A DNA stretch of 44,777 nucleotides from Candidatus Methylomirabilota bacterium. Lineage in GTDB: Bacteria > Methylomirabilota > Methylomirabilia > Rokubacteriales > DASRDR01. The position numbers and the translations under genes were made by a program. Every line of letters starts with the position of its first letter. Position 1 is the stretch's first letter. The stretch lies in assembly GCA_036005065.1 (NCBI GenBank), contig DASYQW010000208.1, positions 1 through 44,777 on the forward strand. Reading direction: 5' to 3'. The notes under the pieces are model-generated. The model was not told where the DNA came from. It ran no database searches and worked only from the letters and a program-made list of their open reading frames with translations. Positions 15,585 to 27,288 of this stretch are shown piece by piece.

Positions 15585-16907
15585 GTGGACGGCAGCCTCG
15601 CCGCCTGGAGTGTGCTCTGGGGCCTGCTCTGGCCCGCGTTCGCCGCCGGCCTGATCCTGGCCGGCATTCACGCGTACCTGGGTCTGCACGTCCTCGCGCG
15701 CGGGGTGATCTTCGTGGACCTGGCGCTCGCCCAGGTGGCGGCGCTCGGCGCGGCGGTCGCGACCCTCGCCGGCCACTCACCCCAGGGCGAGGCCGCCTAC
15801 GGCTACTCGCTCGCCTTCGCGCTGGGCGGCGCGGCCTTGCTCGCCCTGACCCGGCTCCGACACGAACGCGTCCCCCAGGAAGGGCTCATCGGCGTGATCT
15901 ACGTGGTCGCGGCGGCCGTCGCCGTGCTCGTCCTGGACCGCGCCCCGGAGGGGGCTGAACGGGTGAAGGCGCTCCTGGTCGGAAACATCGTGGCGGTGAC
16001 GCCGGCGGAGGTGGGAACCCTGGCCCTCCTCTACGGCGTCATCGGGCTCGGGCACTGGGTCGGCCGCCGGCGCTTTCTGGACCTCTCGTGGGGCCGGCTC
16101 CCACTCGGGCCGGCCGCCCGCGCCTGGGACTTCGCCTTTTACGCCACGTTCGCCCTCGTCGTCACGAGCTCCGTCCGCGTCGCCGGGGTCCTGCTCGTCT
16201 TCACCTACCTGGTCGTGCCGGCCCTGGTGGGCGCGCTCGTGGCCGACGGCCTCGGACGGCGCCTGCTCACGGGCTGGGCGGTCGGGGCGGGCGCCACCAC
16301 GGCCGGGCTGGTCGGCTCGGTCGCCTGGGACTGGCCGACCGGCGCGGCGATCGTGGCGGCGCACGGCGCGGTGCTCGCGGGGACCCTCGGGGCTCGCGCC
16401 GCCCTCGGCTCGCCCGGCACGCGCCGGGCAAGCCTCGCCCGCGCCGCCCTGGTCGCCGTCGTGATCGGGAGCGGCAGCGTGGCGGCGGCCGCGGCGCTCC
16501 TGCTCGCGTTTCCCCACGGGAACCACTTCTGGCTCACCGCGGTCGAGCGGCGCCTGCCGATCGTGGAGACGGCCTTCCTGACGGCGCGGGAGCGGGAGGT
16601 CCGGGACGAGACGCGGCGCACGGCCGCGCGGAGCGACCCGGAGATCGCGCGGCTCGCCGCGCTGCGGGAGGCGGTGCGCCTGGGCGACCCGGCCCTCGAC
16701 ACGGAACGGCAGGAGCGGCTCCGGCAGTTTCTCGTCTCGCGCCAGGAGATCGCGGCCGGGGACCAGTTCGTCCTGGCTCATTTGCGAACCCGGGCCCGCG
16801 CGCGCCAGCGGATCGTCCTCGGGCTTCCCCTGGTCGGCCTCGGGGCCGGGGCGGCGGCCTGGGCGTGGTGGAGCCTCGCCCGGCGGCGGGCGGAGCCGGC
16901 CGAATGA
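15585..16907 (+). CDS. Metal ABC transporter permease (ABC-3 family) with long C-terminal extension
   Basis: Residues 1-270 form a typical ABC-3 (ZnuB/TroC-like) permease with about eight helices, including HVLARGVIFVDLALAQVAALG and the late VRVAGVLLVFTYLVVPA segment that contacts the ATPase. The protein then runs on to 440 residues, well beyond the usual 260-300. The extra part has a helix, a charged stretch of about 90 residues (REREVRDETRRTAARSDP and following) and a final helix near 420-435. No partner ATPase gene is present in the operon. The start is GTG 15585, with GGGAG 12 nt upstream; other starts are possible. Its stop overlaps the next ATG (ATGA). Confidence 0.82.
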   Translation: MDGSLAAWSVLWGLLWPAFAAGLILAGIHAYLGLHVLARGVIFVDLALAQVAALGAAVATLAGHSPQGEAAYGYSLAFALGGAALLALTRLRHERVPQEGLIGVIYVVAAAVAVLVLDRAPEGAERVKALLVGNIVAVTPAEVGTLALLYGVIGLGHWVGRRRFLDLSWGRLPLGPAARAWDFAFYATFALVVTSSVRVAGVLLVFTYLVVPALVGALVADGLGRRLLTGWAVGAGATTAGLVGSVAWDWPTGAAIVAAHGAVLAGTLGARAALGSPGTRRASLARAALVAVVIGSGSVAAAAALLLAFPHGNHFWLTAVERRLPIVETAFLTAREREVRDETRRTAARSDPEIARLAALREAVRLGDPALDTERQERLRQFLVSRQEIAAGDQFVLAHLRTRARARQRIVLGLPLVGLGAGAAAWAWWSLARRRAEPAE

Positions 16908-17947
16908 CGGGGAATCCCGACAGCCCCCGCCGGCTCATCGTCTGGACGATCGTCGCCGTCGCCGTCGCGATCCTGCTCGTCTGGGTCCTGTTCCTGCTCC
17001 GGGACGTCCTGCTGCTCATTTACGTGAGCGCGCTCCTCGCGATCGGGTTCAGCCCGGTGGTGCGGCTGATCGAGCGGCAGCGCCTCCTGCCCATCGGCAC
17101 CCGCCGGTTCCCCCGCTGGCTCGCGATCCTGGTCGTGTACCTCGTGATCCTGAGCGCCCTCACCGGCCTCGGCTTCGTGATCGTCCCGCCGCTGGTGACC
17201 CAGGCGCGCGAGTTCACCACCCAGGCTCCGGAGCTCCTCGACCGGGCCCAGCAGTACCTGGTCGAGCGCGGCCTCCTGAGCCAGCCCCTCACCTGGCAGG
17301 AGGCCATCCGGCAAGCGCCCGGCAAGGGGCCGGACGCCGTCGGCACGGTCATCGGCGCGCTCTGGGGCTTCCTGGGCGGCATCGTCGGAGTCCTGACCAT
17401 CGTGATCCTCACATTCTATTTCCTGATCGAATCCGAGTCGCTCTTCACGACGTTCGTGCGGCTCTTTCCGCGGCACCAGCGCGCCCAGGTCGGGGCGGTG
17501 TCGCTCGAGATTTCCCGGAAGGTGAGCGCCTGGCTCGGCGGGCAGCTCCTGCTGGGCGGGGTGATCGGGGTGACGACGGCGCTCGGGCTCGGGGTCTTCG
17601 GCGTGCCGTACGTGTACGTGCTGGCGGTGATCGCGGCGGTGGGCGAGCTGATCCCCATCGTGGGTCCGGTGCTGGCGGCGATTCCGGGAATCGCGGTCGC
17701 GCTGAGTCTCTCGTGGAAGCTCGCCCTGGGCGTCGCGCTCTTCTATCTGATCCAGCAACAGCTCGAGGCCAACATCCTGGTCCCCAAGCTCATGGAGCGC
17801 CAGTTGGGAGTCAATGCCGTGACGGTGATCGTCGCGCTCCTCATCGGCAGCGCGCTCCTGGGGGTGATCGGCGCGATCCTGGCCGTCCCCACCGCGGCCA
17901 TCGCCCAGGTGCTCTTCCAGGAGCTCTTCGCCCGAGAGAGGGACTGA
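16904..17947 (+). CDS. AI-2E family transporter
   Basis: A 347-residue membrane protein of the AI-2E (TqsA/PerM) family; members export autoinducer-2 or act as Na+/H+ antiporters, and function varies. About eight helices are predicted. The segments LLLIYVSALLAIGFSPVV, GVLTIVILTFYFLIES and the C-terminal ANILVPKLMERQLGVNAV are family signatures. The ATG overlaps the permease stop by 4 nt, so it ends the long operon starting at 9123. The true substrate cannot be told. Confidence 0.88.
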   Translation: MTGNPDSPRRLIVWTIVAVAVAILLVWVLFLLRDVLLLIYVSALLAIGFSPVVRLIERQRLLPIGTRRFPRWLAILVVYLVILSALTGLGFVIVPPLVTQAREFTTQAPELLDRAQQYLVERGLLSQPLTWQEAIRQAPGKGPDAVGTVIGALWGFLGGIVGVLTIVILTFYFLIESESLFTTFVRLFPRHQRAQVGAVSLEISRKVSAWLGGQLLLGGVIGVTTALGLGVFGVPYVYVLAVIAAVGELIPIVGPVLAAIPGIAVALSLSWKLALGVALFYLIQQQLEANILVPKLMERQLGVNAVTVIVALLIGSALLGVIGAILAVPTAAIAQVLFQELFARERD

Positions 17948-18025
17948 CAGGCGAGAGCGGCCGGCCCGGCGGCCCGGGCCGTCGAGGCCTCTTCCCGCGA
18001 CCTAGCCGGACACGCGCGGCTGCGG

Positions 18026-18031
18026 TACAGT
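18026..18031 (+). promoter_or_regulatory. -10 box giving a leaderless kinase transcript
   Basis: TACAGT ends 6 nt before the A of the kinase ATG, so the expected start of transcription coincides with the start codon. No -35 match is obvious. Confidence 0.45.
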
Positions 18032-18037
18032 CAGCGC

Positions 18038-20524
<2,487 letters not shown>

Positions 20525-20532
20525 CTTCATTC

Positions 20533-20555
20533 GAGGGGGCCGCGCCGGCCCTCTC
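20533..20555 (+). terminator. Hairpin between kinase and mgtE genes
   Basis: A 10-bp stem, GAGGGGGCCG with CGGCCCTCTC, encloses a CGC loop 9 nt after the kinase stop. No T-run follows, so termination is only suggested. Confidence 0.35.
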
Positions 20556-20593
20556 CGGACCCTGCAACGCTCAGGCCCTCGAGGAGGGTTGAC

Positions 20594-21949
<1,356 letters not shown>

Positions 21950-21980
21950 CGCGACCGGCCTGATCGCGGAGGGACGGCTC

Positions 21981-22589
21981 ATGGATGGCAAGATCTGGAG
22001 CGACATGTTCCACCCGGGGCTCCCGCTGCTGGAGAAGATCCTGCGCCCGATCCTCGTCTACGTCTTCCTGATCGTCGGCCTCCGGCTGGCCGGCAAGCGG
22101 GAGCTCGCCCAGCTCAATCCGTTCGACCTGGTCGTGCTGCTGACGCTGTCCAACACCGTGCAGAACGCGATCATCGGCGACGAGCACTCGGTGACGGGCG
22201 GCCTCATCGGCGCCGCGACGCTCCTGGCCCTCAACTACGCGGTCGTCCGCTTCCTCTATGCGCACGAGCGCCTGGACCGGCTGGTCGAGGGCGGCGCCGA
22301 CGCGCTCATCGACCAGGGTCGCGTCCGGACGAAGGTCCTCAAGCGGGAGCTGATCACGCGGCCCGAGCTCGAGGCAGCGGCCCACAAGCAGGGCTTCGCG
22401 TCACTCCAGGAGGTGGAGCGGGCGGTACTCGAGCCGGCCGGCACCATCTCGTTCTTCCCCAAGAAGCCGCCGCCCGAGGTCGCGCGACACCAAGAGATCC
22501 TCACCCGGCTCGACGGAATCGTGCGCGACCTGGCCGCCCTTCGGGCGGCGCTCCCGCGACCGCCGGCGGGCTCGGCATCCGCCGGATAA
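21981..22589 (+). CDS. DUF421 membrane protein (YetF/YcaP-like)
   Basis: A 202-residue protein with two or three N-terminal membrane helices (about 22-90), including LAGKRELAQLNPFDLVVLL, the family signature, then a cytoplasmic domain with ALIDQGRVRTKVLKRELIT and LEPAGTISFFPK. The family's function is not settled; Bacillus YetF-type members have been tied to spore or envelope traits. GGAGGG lies before the ATG. It probably shares a transcript with mgtE. Confidence 0.9.
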   Translation: MDGKIWSDMFHPGLPLLEKILRPILVYVFLIVGLRLAGKRELAQLNPFDLVVLLTLSNTVQNAIIGDEHSVTGGLIGAATLLALNYAVVRFLYAHERLDRLVEGGADALIDQGRVRTKVLKRELITRPELEAAAHKQGFASLQEVERAVLEPAGTISFFPKKPPPEVARHQEILTRLDGIVRDLAALRAALPRPPAGSASAG

Positions 22590-22632
22590 GCCCGGGAAGC
22601 CGGCCTGGAGGGGGGAGGAGGGCCGGGAGGCG

Positions 22633-22866
22633 ATGATGCTATACTGCACGTCCACCAATCTGACCGAGCCCGAGAGAGCCCGGCGGCTCCTCGAGCGGAG
22701 GCTGCGGCACATCGAGGCGACGGGCGCGGAGGTCGTCATCACGGCCCATCCGGGCTGCATCCTCCCGATCGCCGCCGGCCCGCGCCGGCGCGGCCGGCGG
22801 GCCCGGGTGACCCACATCGTCGAGGGGCTCGACCAGGCCGGCGCCGCGGCGTCGGGCCCGGCCTGA
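22633..22866 (+). pseudogene. C-terminal remnant of a GlcF-like (CCG domain) Fe-S protein
   Basis: A 77-residue frame whose YCTSTNLTEPERARRLLER and AHPGCILPIAAG segments match the last quarter of glycolate oxidase Fe-S subunits, where the equivalents are YNLTQPEMARRLLERK and NPGCILQI. The N-terminal ferredoxin domains, the first CCG motif and its cysteine pair are absent, and the DNA upstream belongs to the DUF421 gene. It therefore looks like a decayed 3' end, not a working protein. A TATACT at 22639 might be a promoter by chance. Confidence 0.6.
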
Positions 22867-22870
22867 CGGG

Positions 22871-23386
22871 ATGGAGAGCCGCTCACCCGCCGCGGAGCAC
22901 AAGGCGCACGCGCCGCGCTCCATCCGCTGCATGGTCTGCACGATCTCCGACTCCAAGACGCCGGAGACCGACACGAGCGGCCAGCTCCTCCGGGAACTGC
23001 TGACCGCCGCCGGGCACGAGGTCGTCGACTACCGGCTCGTGCGGGACGAGCCGAGTCAGGTTCACGCGGTGATCCATGCAGCCTGCACGAACCCGACGGT
23101 CCAGGCCCTCATCTTCACCGGCGGCACCGGCATCACCTCGCGAGACCAGACGTTCGAGGCCGTCGAGGCCCTGCTGGAGAAGCGGCTGCCGGGGTTCGGC
23201 GAGCTGTTCCGGATGGTCTCGTACCAGGAGATCGGTGCGGCGGCGATGCTCTCCCGTGCCCAGGCCGGCGCCCGGGCTGGGCGGCTCATCTTCTCGCTGC
23301 CGGGCTCGCCGGCCGCCTGCCGGCTGGCCCTCGAGCGCTTGATCCTCCCGGAGCTGGGACACATGGTGCGCGAGCTGAGCCGCTGA
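22871..23386 (+). CDS. MoaB/MogA-family molybdopterin biosynthesis protein
   Basis: A 171-residue protein of the family that adenylates molybdopterin before metal insertion. Motifs: TISDSKTPETDTSG (24-37), TGGTG (83-87), the acidic D92 and E120, and SLPGSPAA (142-149), which bind MPT and Mg-ATP. The first 17 residues are a basic extension. It cannot be split between MoaB and MogA with certainty. It starts 4 nt after the GlcF remnant and lies near the MoeB-type gene at 24794, suggesting a loose molybdopterin neighbourhood. Confidence 0.9.
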   Translation: MESRSPAAEHKAHAPRSIRCMVCTISDSKTPETDTSGQLLRELLTAAGHEVVDYRLVRDEPSQVHAVIHAACTNPTVQALIFTGGTGITSRDQTFEAVEALLEKRLPGFGELFRMVSYQEIGAAAMLSRAQAGARAGRLIFSLPGSPAACRLALERLILPELGHMVRELSR

Positions 23387-23458
23387 GCACCGGGGCGCGG
23401 GTTCTGTGATAGAGTCAGAGCCGCGTGCCGGAGCGTGCCGCGCGATAGTGGAGGGACT

Positions 23459-24556
23459 ATGAACCTGAAGTGGGCCGTCGGACTGGTCCTCGTGGTGGTG
23501 GCCGTCACACTCAGCGGGCCGAGCGCGGCCCAGCCCGGCGCGGCAGCGCCCGCGCGCCTCTGGGAGGAGGCCCCGCCGGCGGTGGTCGCGCCCGAGATCG
23601 CGCGCCTGAACGACGCGCTGACGCGGCTCGCGGAGAGTCTCAAGGCCGCGCTCGTCCAGATCCGGGTCCGCCGCGCGCCGGGCGACAGTGAGGGGGACGA
23701 CGGCCCCCGGCGCTCGATGGGGTCGGGGTTCCTCGTGCACCCCGACGGGTACCTGGTGACCAACGCCCACGTCGTCGAGAGCGCCACCGAGGTCCAGGTG
23801 CGCCTGGCCACCGGGCGCCGGCTGATGGGGAAGGTCGTCGGCCGCGATGCCCGAGTGGACCTGGCGCTCGTGAAGGTCGAGTCCACCGAGCCGCTGCCCA
23901 TTCTTCCCCTCGGTGACTCGAACACGCTTCGGGTGGGGGAGTTCGTGCTGGCCCTCGGCCATCCGTTCGGCCTCGAGCAGACCGTGTCCTTCGGCATCGT
24001 CAGCCGCAAGGGCGCGCCGCTTCAGACGGCGGCGCCGGGCTTCGATTTCATCCAGACGGACGCGGCGGTGAATCCCGGCAACTCCGGCGGCCCCCTCGTC
24101 AACATGGCGGGACAGGTGGTCGGCGTGAACTCGATGGCGGCCCGGAACGGCTCCATCGGATTCGCCATCCCCTCGAACCTCGTGAAGGCGCTGCTCCCGG
24201 AGCTGCTCGCCAAGGGGAAGATCGAGTGGGGCTGGCTGGGTGTGCGGATCGACGAGGTTACCGAGGACAACGTCGCCGAGTACGGGCTCCGCGAGCCGCG
24301 GGGCGTCGCGATCGCCGGCGTGATCCCGGATCAGCCCGCGGCGCGGGCCGGCCTGCGCGTGAAGGACGTGGTCGTCTCCATCGACGGTAGCACGGTGGTC
24401 ACGCCCCGCGACCTCCAGCGCGTCATCGCCTCCATGCCGGCCGGGAAGACGGTGCGCATGCTCCTGATCCGCGAGGGGCAGGAGCAGGAGCTCCAGGTCA
24501 CGATCGGCCGCTATCCCGAAGCTGACGAGGAGAAGCCGAAGGCGCCGGCGCGGTAG
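23459..24556 (+). CDS. HtrA/DegP-family periplasmic serine protease
   Basis: A 365-residue protein that degrades or refolds damaged envelope proteins. Signal peptide about residues 5-25 (VGLVLVVVAVTLSGPSAA, in part). The protease domain has the triad H104 in TNAHVVES, D134 in VDLALVKV and S209 in NPGNSGGPL. A single PDZ domain follows (about 255-350; GVRIDEVTEDN to VVVSIDGS), so it is DegS-like in domain number but lacks a clear membrane anchor beyond the signal sequence. ATG 23459 follows GGAGGG. A repeat block separates it from the convergent MoeB gene. Confidence 0.93.
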   Translation: MNLKWAVGLVLVVVAVTLSGPSAAQPGAAAPARLWEEAPPAVVAPEIARLNDALTRLAESLKAALVQIRVRRAPGDSEGDDGPRRSMGSGFLVHPDGYLVTNAHVVESATEVQVRLATGRRLMGKVVGRDARVDLALVKVESTEPLPILPLGDSNTLRVGEFVLALGHPFGLEQTVSFGIVSRKGAPLQTAAPGFDFIQTDAAVNPGNSGGPLVNMAGQVVGVNSMAARNGSIGFAIPSNLVKALLPELLAKGKIEWGWLGVRIDEVTEDNVAEYGLREPRGVAIAGVIPDQPAARAGLRVKDVVVSIDGSTVVTPRDLQRVIASMPAGKTVRMLLIREGQEQELQVTIGRYPEADEEKPKAPAR

Positions 24557-24563
24557 CCGCGGG

Positions 24564-24796
24564 CTAGGATATTTCGGGGAGGTCTCGGAAGACCCCCCCG
24601 ATGCCCCCCCCGTCGTGGCGGCGGCGAAGCCGCCGCTCGGAGTACTCCTCGATGCACCATGCGCTCGGTGGTCGGCACCGGGTTACTCCGACACGCTTCT
24701 AGGTCATGGGAGGGGGCAAGCCCGCGCTCGGAGTGGAACACTGACCCGCGGCAACTGGGCCAGGCGTTGGCGCGCGGTTACTCCGACAGCCTCTTA
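24564..24796. repeat. Repeat block B between htrA and the MoeB-type gene
   Basis: This 233-bp intergenic block contains two copies of the hairpin-TCGGAG core: GCGGCGGC-GAA-GCCGCCGC-TCGGAG (24618-24642) and a weaker GGGGC-AA-GCCCGCGC-TCGGAG (24710-24733). The tail module GGTTACTCCGACAGCCTCTTAG ends at 24797; its TTA gives the TAA stop of the minus-strand MoeB gene. A preceding segment (CTAGGATATTTCGGGGAGGTCTCGG) matches 35825-35850 in block C. Confidence 0.75.
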
Positions 24797-26014
24797 GCCG
24801 GCCGTCACGGCCTGCGCCTGCGGCGCTCCGTCGCCGTGGGCGGGCGTGAGCGCGCAGGCCTCGGCCGCGGTGGCGGCGTGAAGCGAGAGATCCCGGATCG
24901 TCGGGGCCTCGCCGCAGAGCGGACACTTCGGATCCCGCCGCAGCCGCACCTCGCGAAAGCGCATCCCCAGCGCGTCATAGGTCAGGAGCCGTCCGATCAA
25001 GGGCTCGCCCTTTCCCAGGATGAGCTTCACGGCTTCGGTCGCCTGGACCACTCCGATGAGTCCTGGGAGCACGCCCAGGACGCCGGCCTCGTTTCAGGAG
25101 GGCACCAGGCCCGCCGGGGGGGGCACGGGATACAGGCAGCGGTAGCACGGGCCGCGTCCCGGGGCGAGGACCGTCACCATGCCCTCGAACTGGAAGATGG
25201 AGCCGTGGACGTTCGGCTTGCCAGCCAGGTAGCAGGCGTCGTTGACGAGGTAGCGCGTGTCGAAGTTGTCGGAGCCGTCGACGACGACGTCGTAGTCCTT
25301 GATGATGCGCTCGATGTTGTCGACGGTGAGGCGCTCGGGATACGGCACCACGGTGACATCCGGGTTCAGCGCCTGGATGGTGTCACGCGCCGACTCGACC
25401 TTGGGGCGGCCGACATCCGGCGTCCGGTGCAGGATCTGACGCTGGAGGTTACTGAGATCCACGACGTCCGAGTCGATGATGCCGAGCGTGCCGACGCCGA
25501 CCGCGGCCAGGTAGACCCCCGTCGGCGATCCCAGCCCGCCGGCGCCGATCAGGAGCACCTTCGAGCGCAGCAGGCGCTTCTGGCCGGCCTCGCCGACCTG
25601 GGCCAGCATGAAGTGCCGGCTGTAGCGTTCCATCTGGGCCGGGGTGAGGGGTTCCTCCTTCACCACCGGGAGGTGGAGCTCCTTCCAGCGGCGGAAGCCG
25701 CCCGCCATCGACGCCACGTGCTCGTACCCCAGGTCGCGCAGCGCCTTGGCGGCCAGCAGCGAGCGGAGGCCCGACATGCAGTAGAGGACGATGGGCGTCT
25801 CGGGATCGGAATAGGCGTCCTGGACCTTGAACTCGAGGAAGCCGCGACTGATGTTCACGGCTCCCTCGACGAACCCTTCGCGGTACTCGTCCGGGTCGCG
25901 GACGTCGATCAGCACGGGCGGCGCTCCCTCGCGGAGCTGCGCCGTGACCTCTTCCACCGAGACCTCGGGGACGAATTGCTTGGCGTCCTTGACGAGATCG
26001 CGATAGGTCTTCAT
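24794..26014 (-). CDS. moeB: Rhodanese-MoeB/ThiF fusion, predicted selenoprotein (Sec307)
   Basis: Read through one TGA, this is a 406-residue protein. Residues 15-115 form a rhodanese domain with active-site loop YCMSGLRS (C79). Residues 125-406 form the E1-like MoeB/ThiF adenylation domain: GAGGLGS (157-163), DSDVVDLSNLQRQ (181-193), DGSDNF (247-251) and zinc pairs C290/C293 and C364/C367. The TGA (25094-25096) is codon 307, at the place where homologues have the catalytic Cys of the crossover loop (SCAEAGVLG; here S-TGA-NEAGVLG). The frame and homology continue unbroken for 99 codons after it, and a SECIS-like hairpin follows 12 nt later. It probably activates a sulfur-carrier protein, with sulfur passed via the rhodanese. 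Start 26014 follows GGAGG, with a good promoter upstream. Confidence 0.88.
25060..25096 (-). promoter_or_regulatory. UGA codon and bacterial SECIS-like element
   Basis: On the minus strand the UGA (25096-25094) is followed by 12 nt, then a perfect 8-bp stem GTCCTGGG (25081-25074) with CCCAGGAC (25067-25060), and a 6-nt loop CGUGCU. The loop starts 20 nt after UGA and has G at its second position. Both agree with the published bacterial SECIS rules as I know them (loop 16-37 nt from UGA, G in the first two loop bases). The hairpin is inside the coding sequence, as SelB-dependent decoding requires in bacteria. Confidence 0.8.
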
Positions 26015-26060
26015 CCTGATGTCCTCCAGGGCGGGATCGGCTGCGGCTCGGTCACCGGCC

Positions 26061-26088
26061 ACATTACCACGCTTCTCGATCGAGTCAA
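26061..26088 (-). promoter_or_regulatory. Promoter of the MoeB-type selenoprotein gene
   Basis: On the minus strand TTGACT (26088-26083) and TAATGT (26066-26061) are spaced by 16 nt, giving a start near 26054 and a leader of about 40 nt with GGAGG before ATG 26014. Confidence 0.7.
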
Positions 26089-26178
26089 GGGACTTTTCCC
26101 CCGTCGAGGGGCGACCGATGGCCGGCAACCATGAGCGCCGTGGCGGCGGGATTCGAGTTCGGCAATCGTGACCGACAG

Positions 26179-27276
26179 ATGCGGATCGGGATCGACACAC
26201 GCCTGTGGGGGGAGCCCCGGAGCGGCATCGGACGGTATACCCGCTCCCTCGTCGAGGCGCAGGTCCGATTGGCTCCCGAAGTGCGCTGGATCCTCTACCT
26301 CGACCGGCCTCCGGGGGATCTCCCCCCGGGAACCGAGCCCCGGTGGCTGCCGTGGCGCTCGCGCCTCCTGTGGACGCTCTGGGCCGTCCGGCGGGACCTC
26401 GGGCGCCGCCCCATCGATCTCTTCCACGGCGTCACGGGCTTCGAGCTCCCGTCCGGCGGGTGTCGACTGGTGACGACGGTCCACGATCTGATCCCGCTGC
26501 GCTTCCCGCACCTCGTCCCGGCGCGCCATCGCTGGGCGGTGCGGATCTTGCTCGGAGGCGCCTTGCGCCGCGCGACGCGGGTGATCGCCGTGTCGGAGGC
26601 AACGCGGGCCGAGATCCTCGCGCGCTACCGGACGGCGCCCGACAAGATCGCCGTGGTGCCGGAGGCCGCCGCTCCGCACTTCCGGCCGCCGCCCGCCGCC
26701 GACACGGCCCGTGTCCGCGAGCGCCTCGGCCTCGGCACGCCGTACATCCTCTTCGTCGGCCTCCTGGAGCCCAAGAAGAACCTCCCGACGCTGCTGGCGG
26801 CGGTCGCGCGGCTGCGAGCCGCGGGCGCCTGGGGGACCACCCGGCTCTGCCTGGCCGGCGCCCCGGGCTGGGGCGTCGATGGCCTGGGCGCCGCGGTCGC
26901 GCGCCACGGCCTGGGCGACACCGTGCGGTTTCTCGGCGCGGTGCCGGAGGTCGAGTTGCCCGCGCTCTATGCGGGCGCGACGGCCTTCGTCTTTCCCTCG
27001 CTCTGGGAGGGCTTCGGCCTGCCCGTCCTCGAGGCGATGGCCGTGGGGACTCCGGTCATCGCCTCGCGGCGGGGGGCGCTCCCCGAGATCACCGGCGGCG
27101 CGGCGCTCCTGGTCGAGCCCGAGGCGGCGGCGCTCGCCGACGCGCTGGGGACGCTGCTGGCCGACTCCGCGCTGCGAGCGCGCCTCGGCGAGGCCGGGCT
27201 CGCGCGGGCCCAGACCTTCTCCTGGGAGCGGACGGCGCGGGAGACGCTGGCGGTGTATCGCGCGGCCCTGGCATGA
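26179..27276 (+). CDS. GT4-family glycosyltransferase
   Basis: A 365-residue GT-B fold retaining glycosyltransferase. The N-domain starts MRIGIDTRLWGEPRSGIGRY with the glycine-rich acceptor loop. The C-domain has LFVGLLEPKKNLPTLL and the nucleotide-sugar motif EGFGLPVLEAMA (E-x7-E). It probably adds one hexose or rhamnose residue to a lipid-linked repeat unit at the inner face of the membrane. ATG 26179 keeps the conserved N-terminus; a longer frame from 26131 is less likely. It is the first gene of the polysaccharide cluster. Confidence 0.9.
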   Translation: MRIGIDTRLWGEPRSGIGRYTRSLVEAQVRLAPEVRWILYLDRPPGDLPPGTEPRWLPWRSRLLWTLWAVRRDLGRRPIDLFHGVTGFELPSGGCRLVTTVHDLIPLRFPHLVPARHRWAVRILLGGALRRATRVIAVSEATRAEILARYRTAPDKIAVVPEAAAPHFRPPPAADTARVRERLGLGTPYILFVGLLEPKKNLPTLLAAVARLRAAGAWGTTRLCLAGAPGWGVDGLGAAVARHGLGDTVRFLGAVPEVELPALYAGATAFVFPSLWEGFGLPVLEAMAVGTPVIASRRGALPEITGGAALLVEPEAAALADALGTLLADSALRARLGEAGLARAQTFSWERTARETLAVYRAALA

Positions 27277-27288
27277 AGGAATCACGCC

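Noticed and set aside
24794-25072. Separate small gene starting at GTG 25072
   Set aside because: It starts within the SECIS-like hairpin and encodes only the C-terminal part of MoeB in the same frame as the upstream part; read-through of TGA explains both pieces better.
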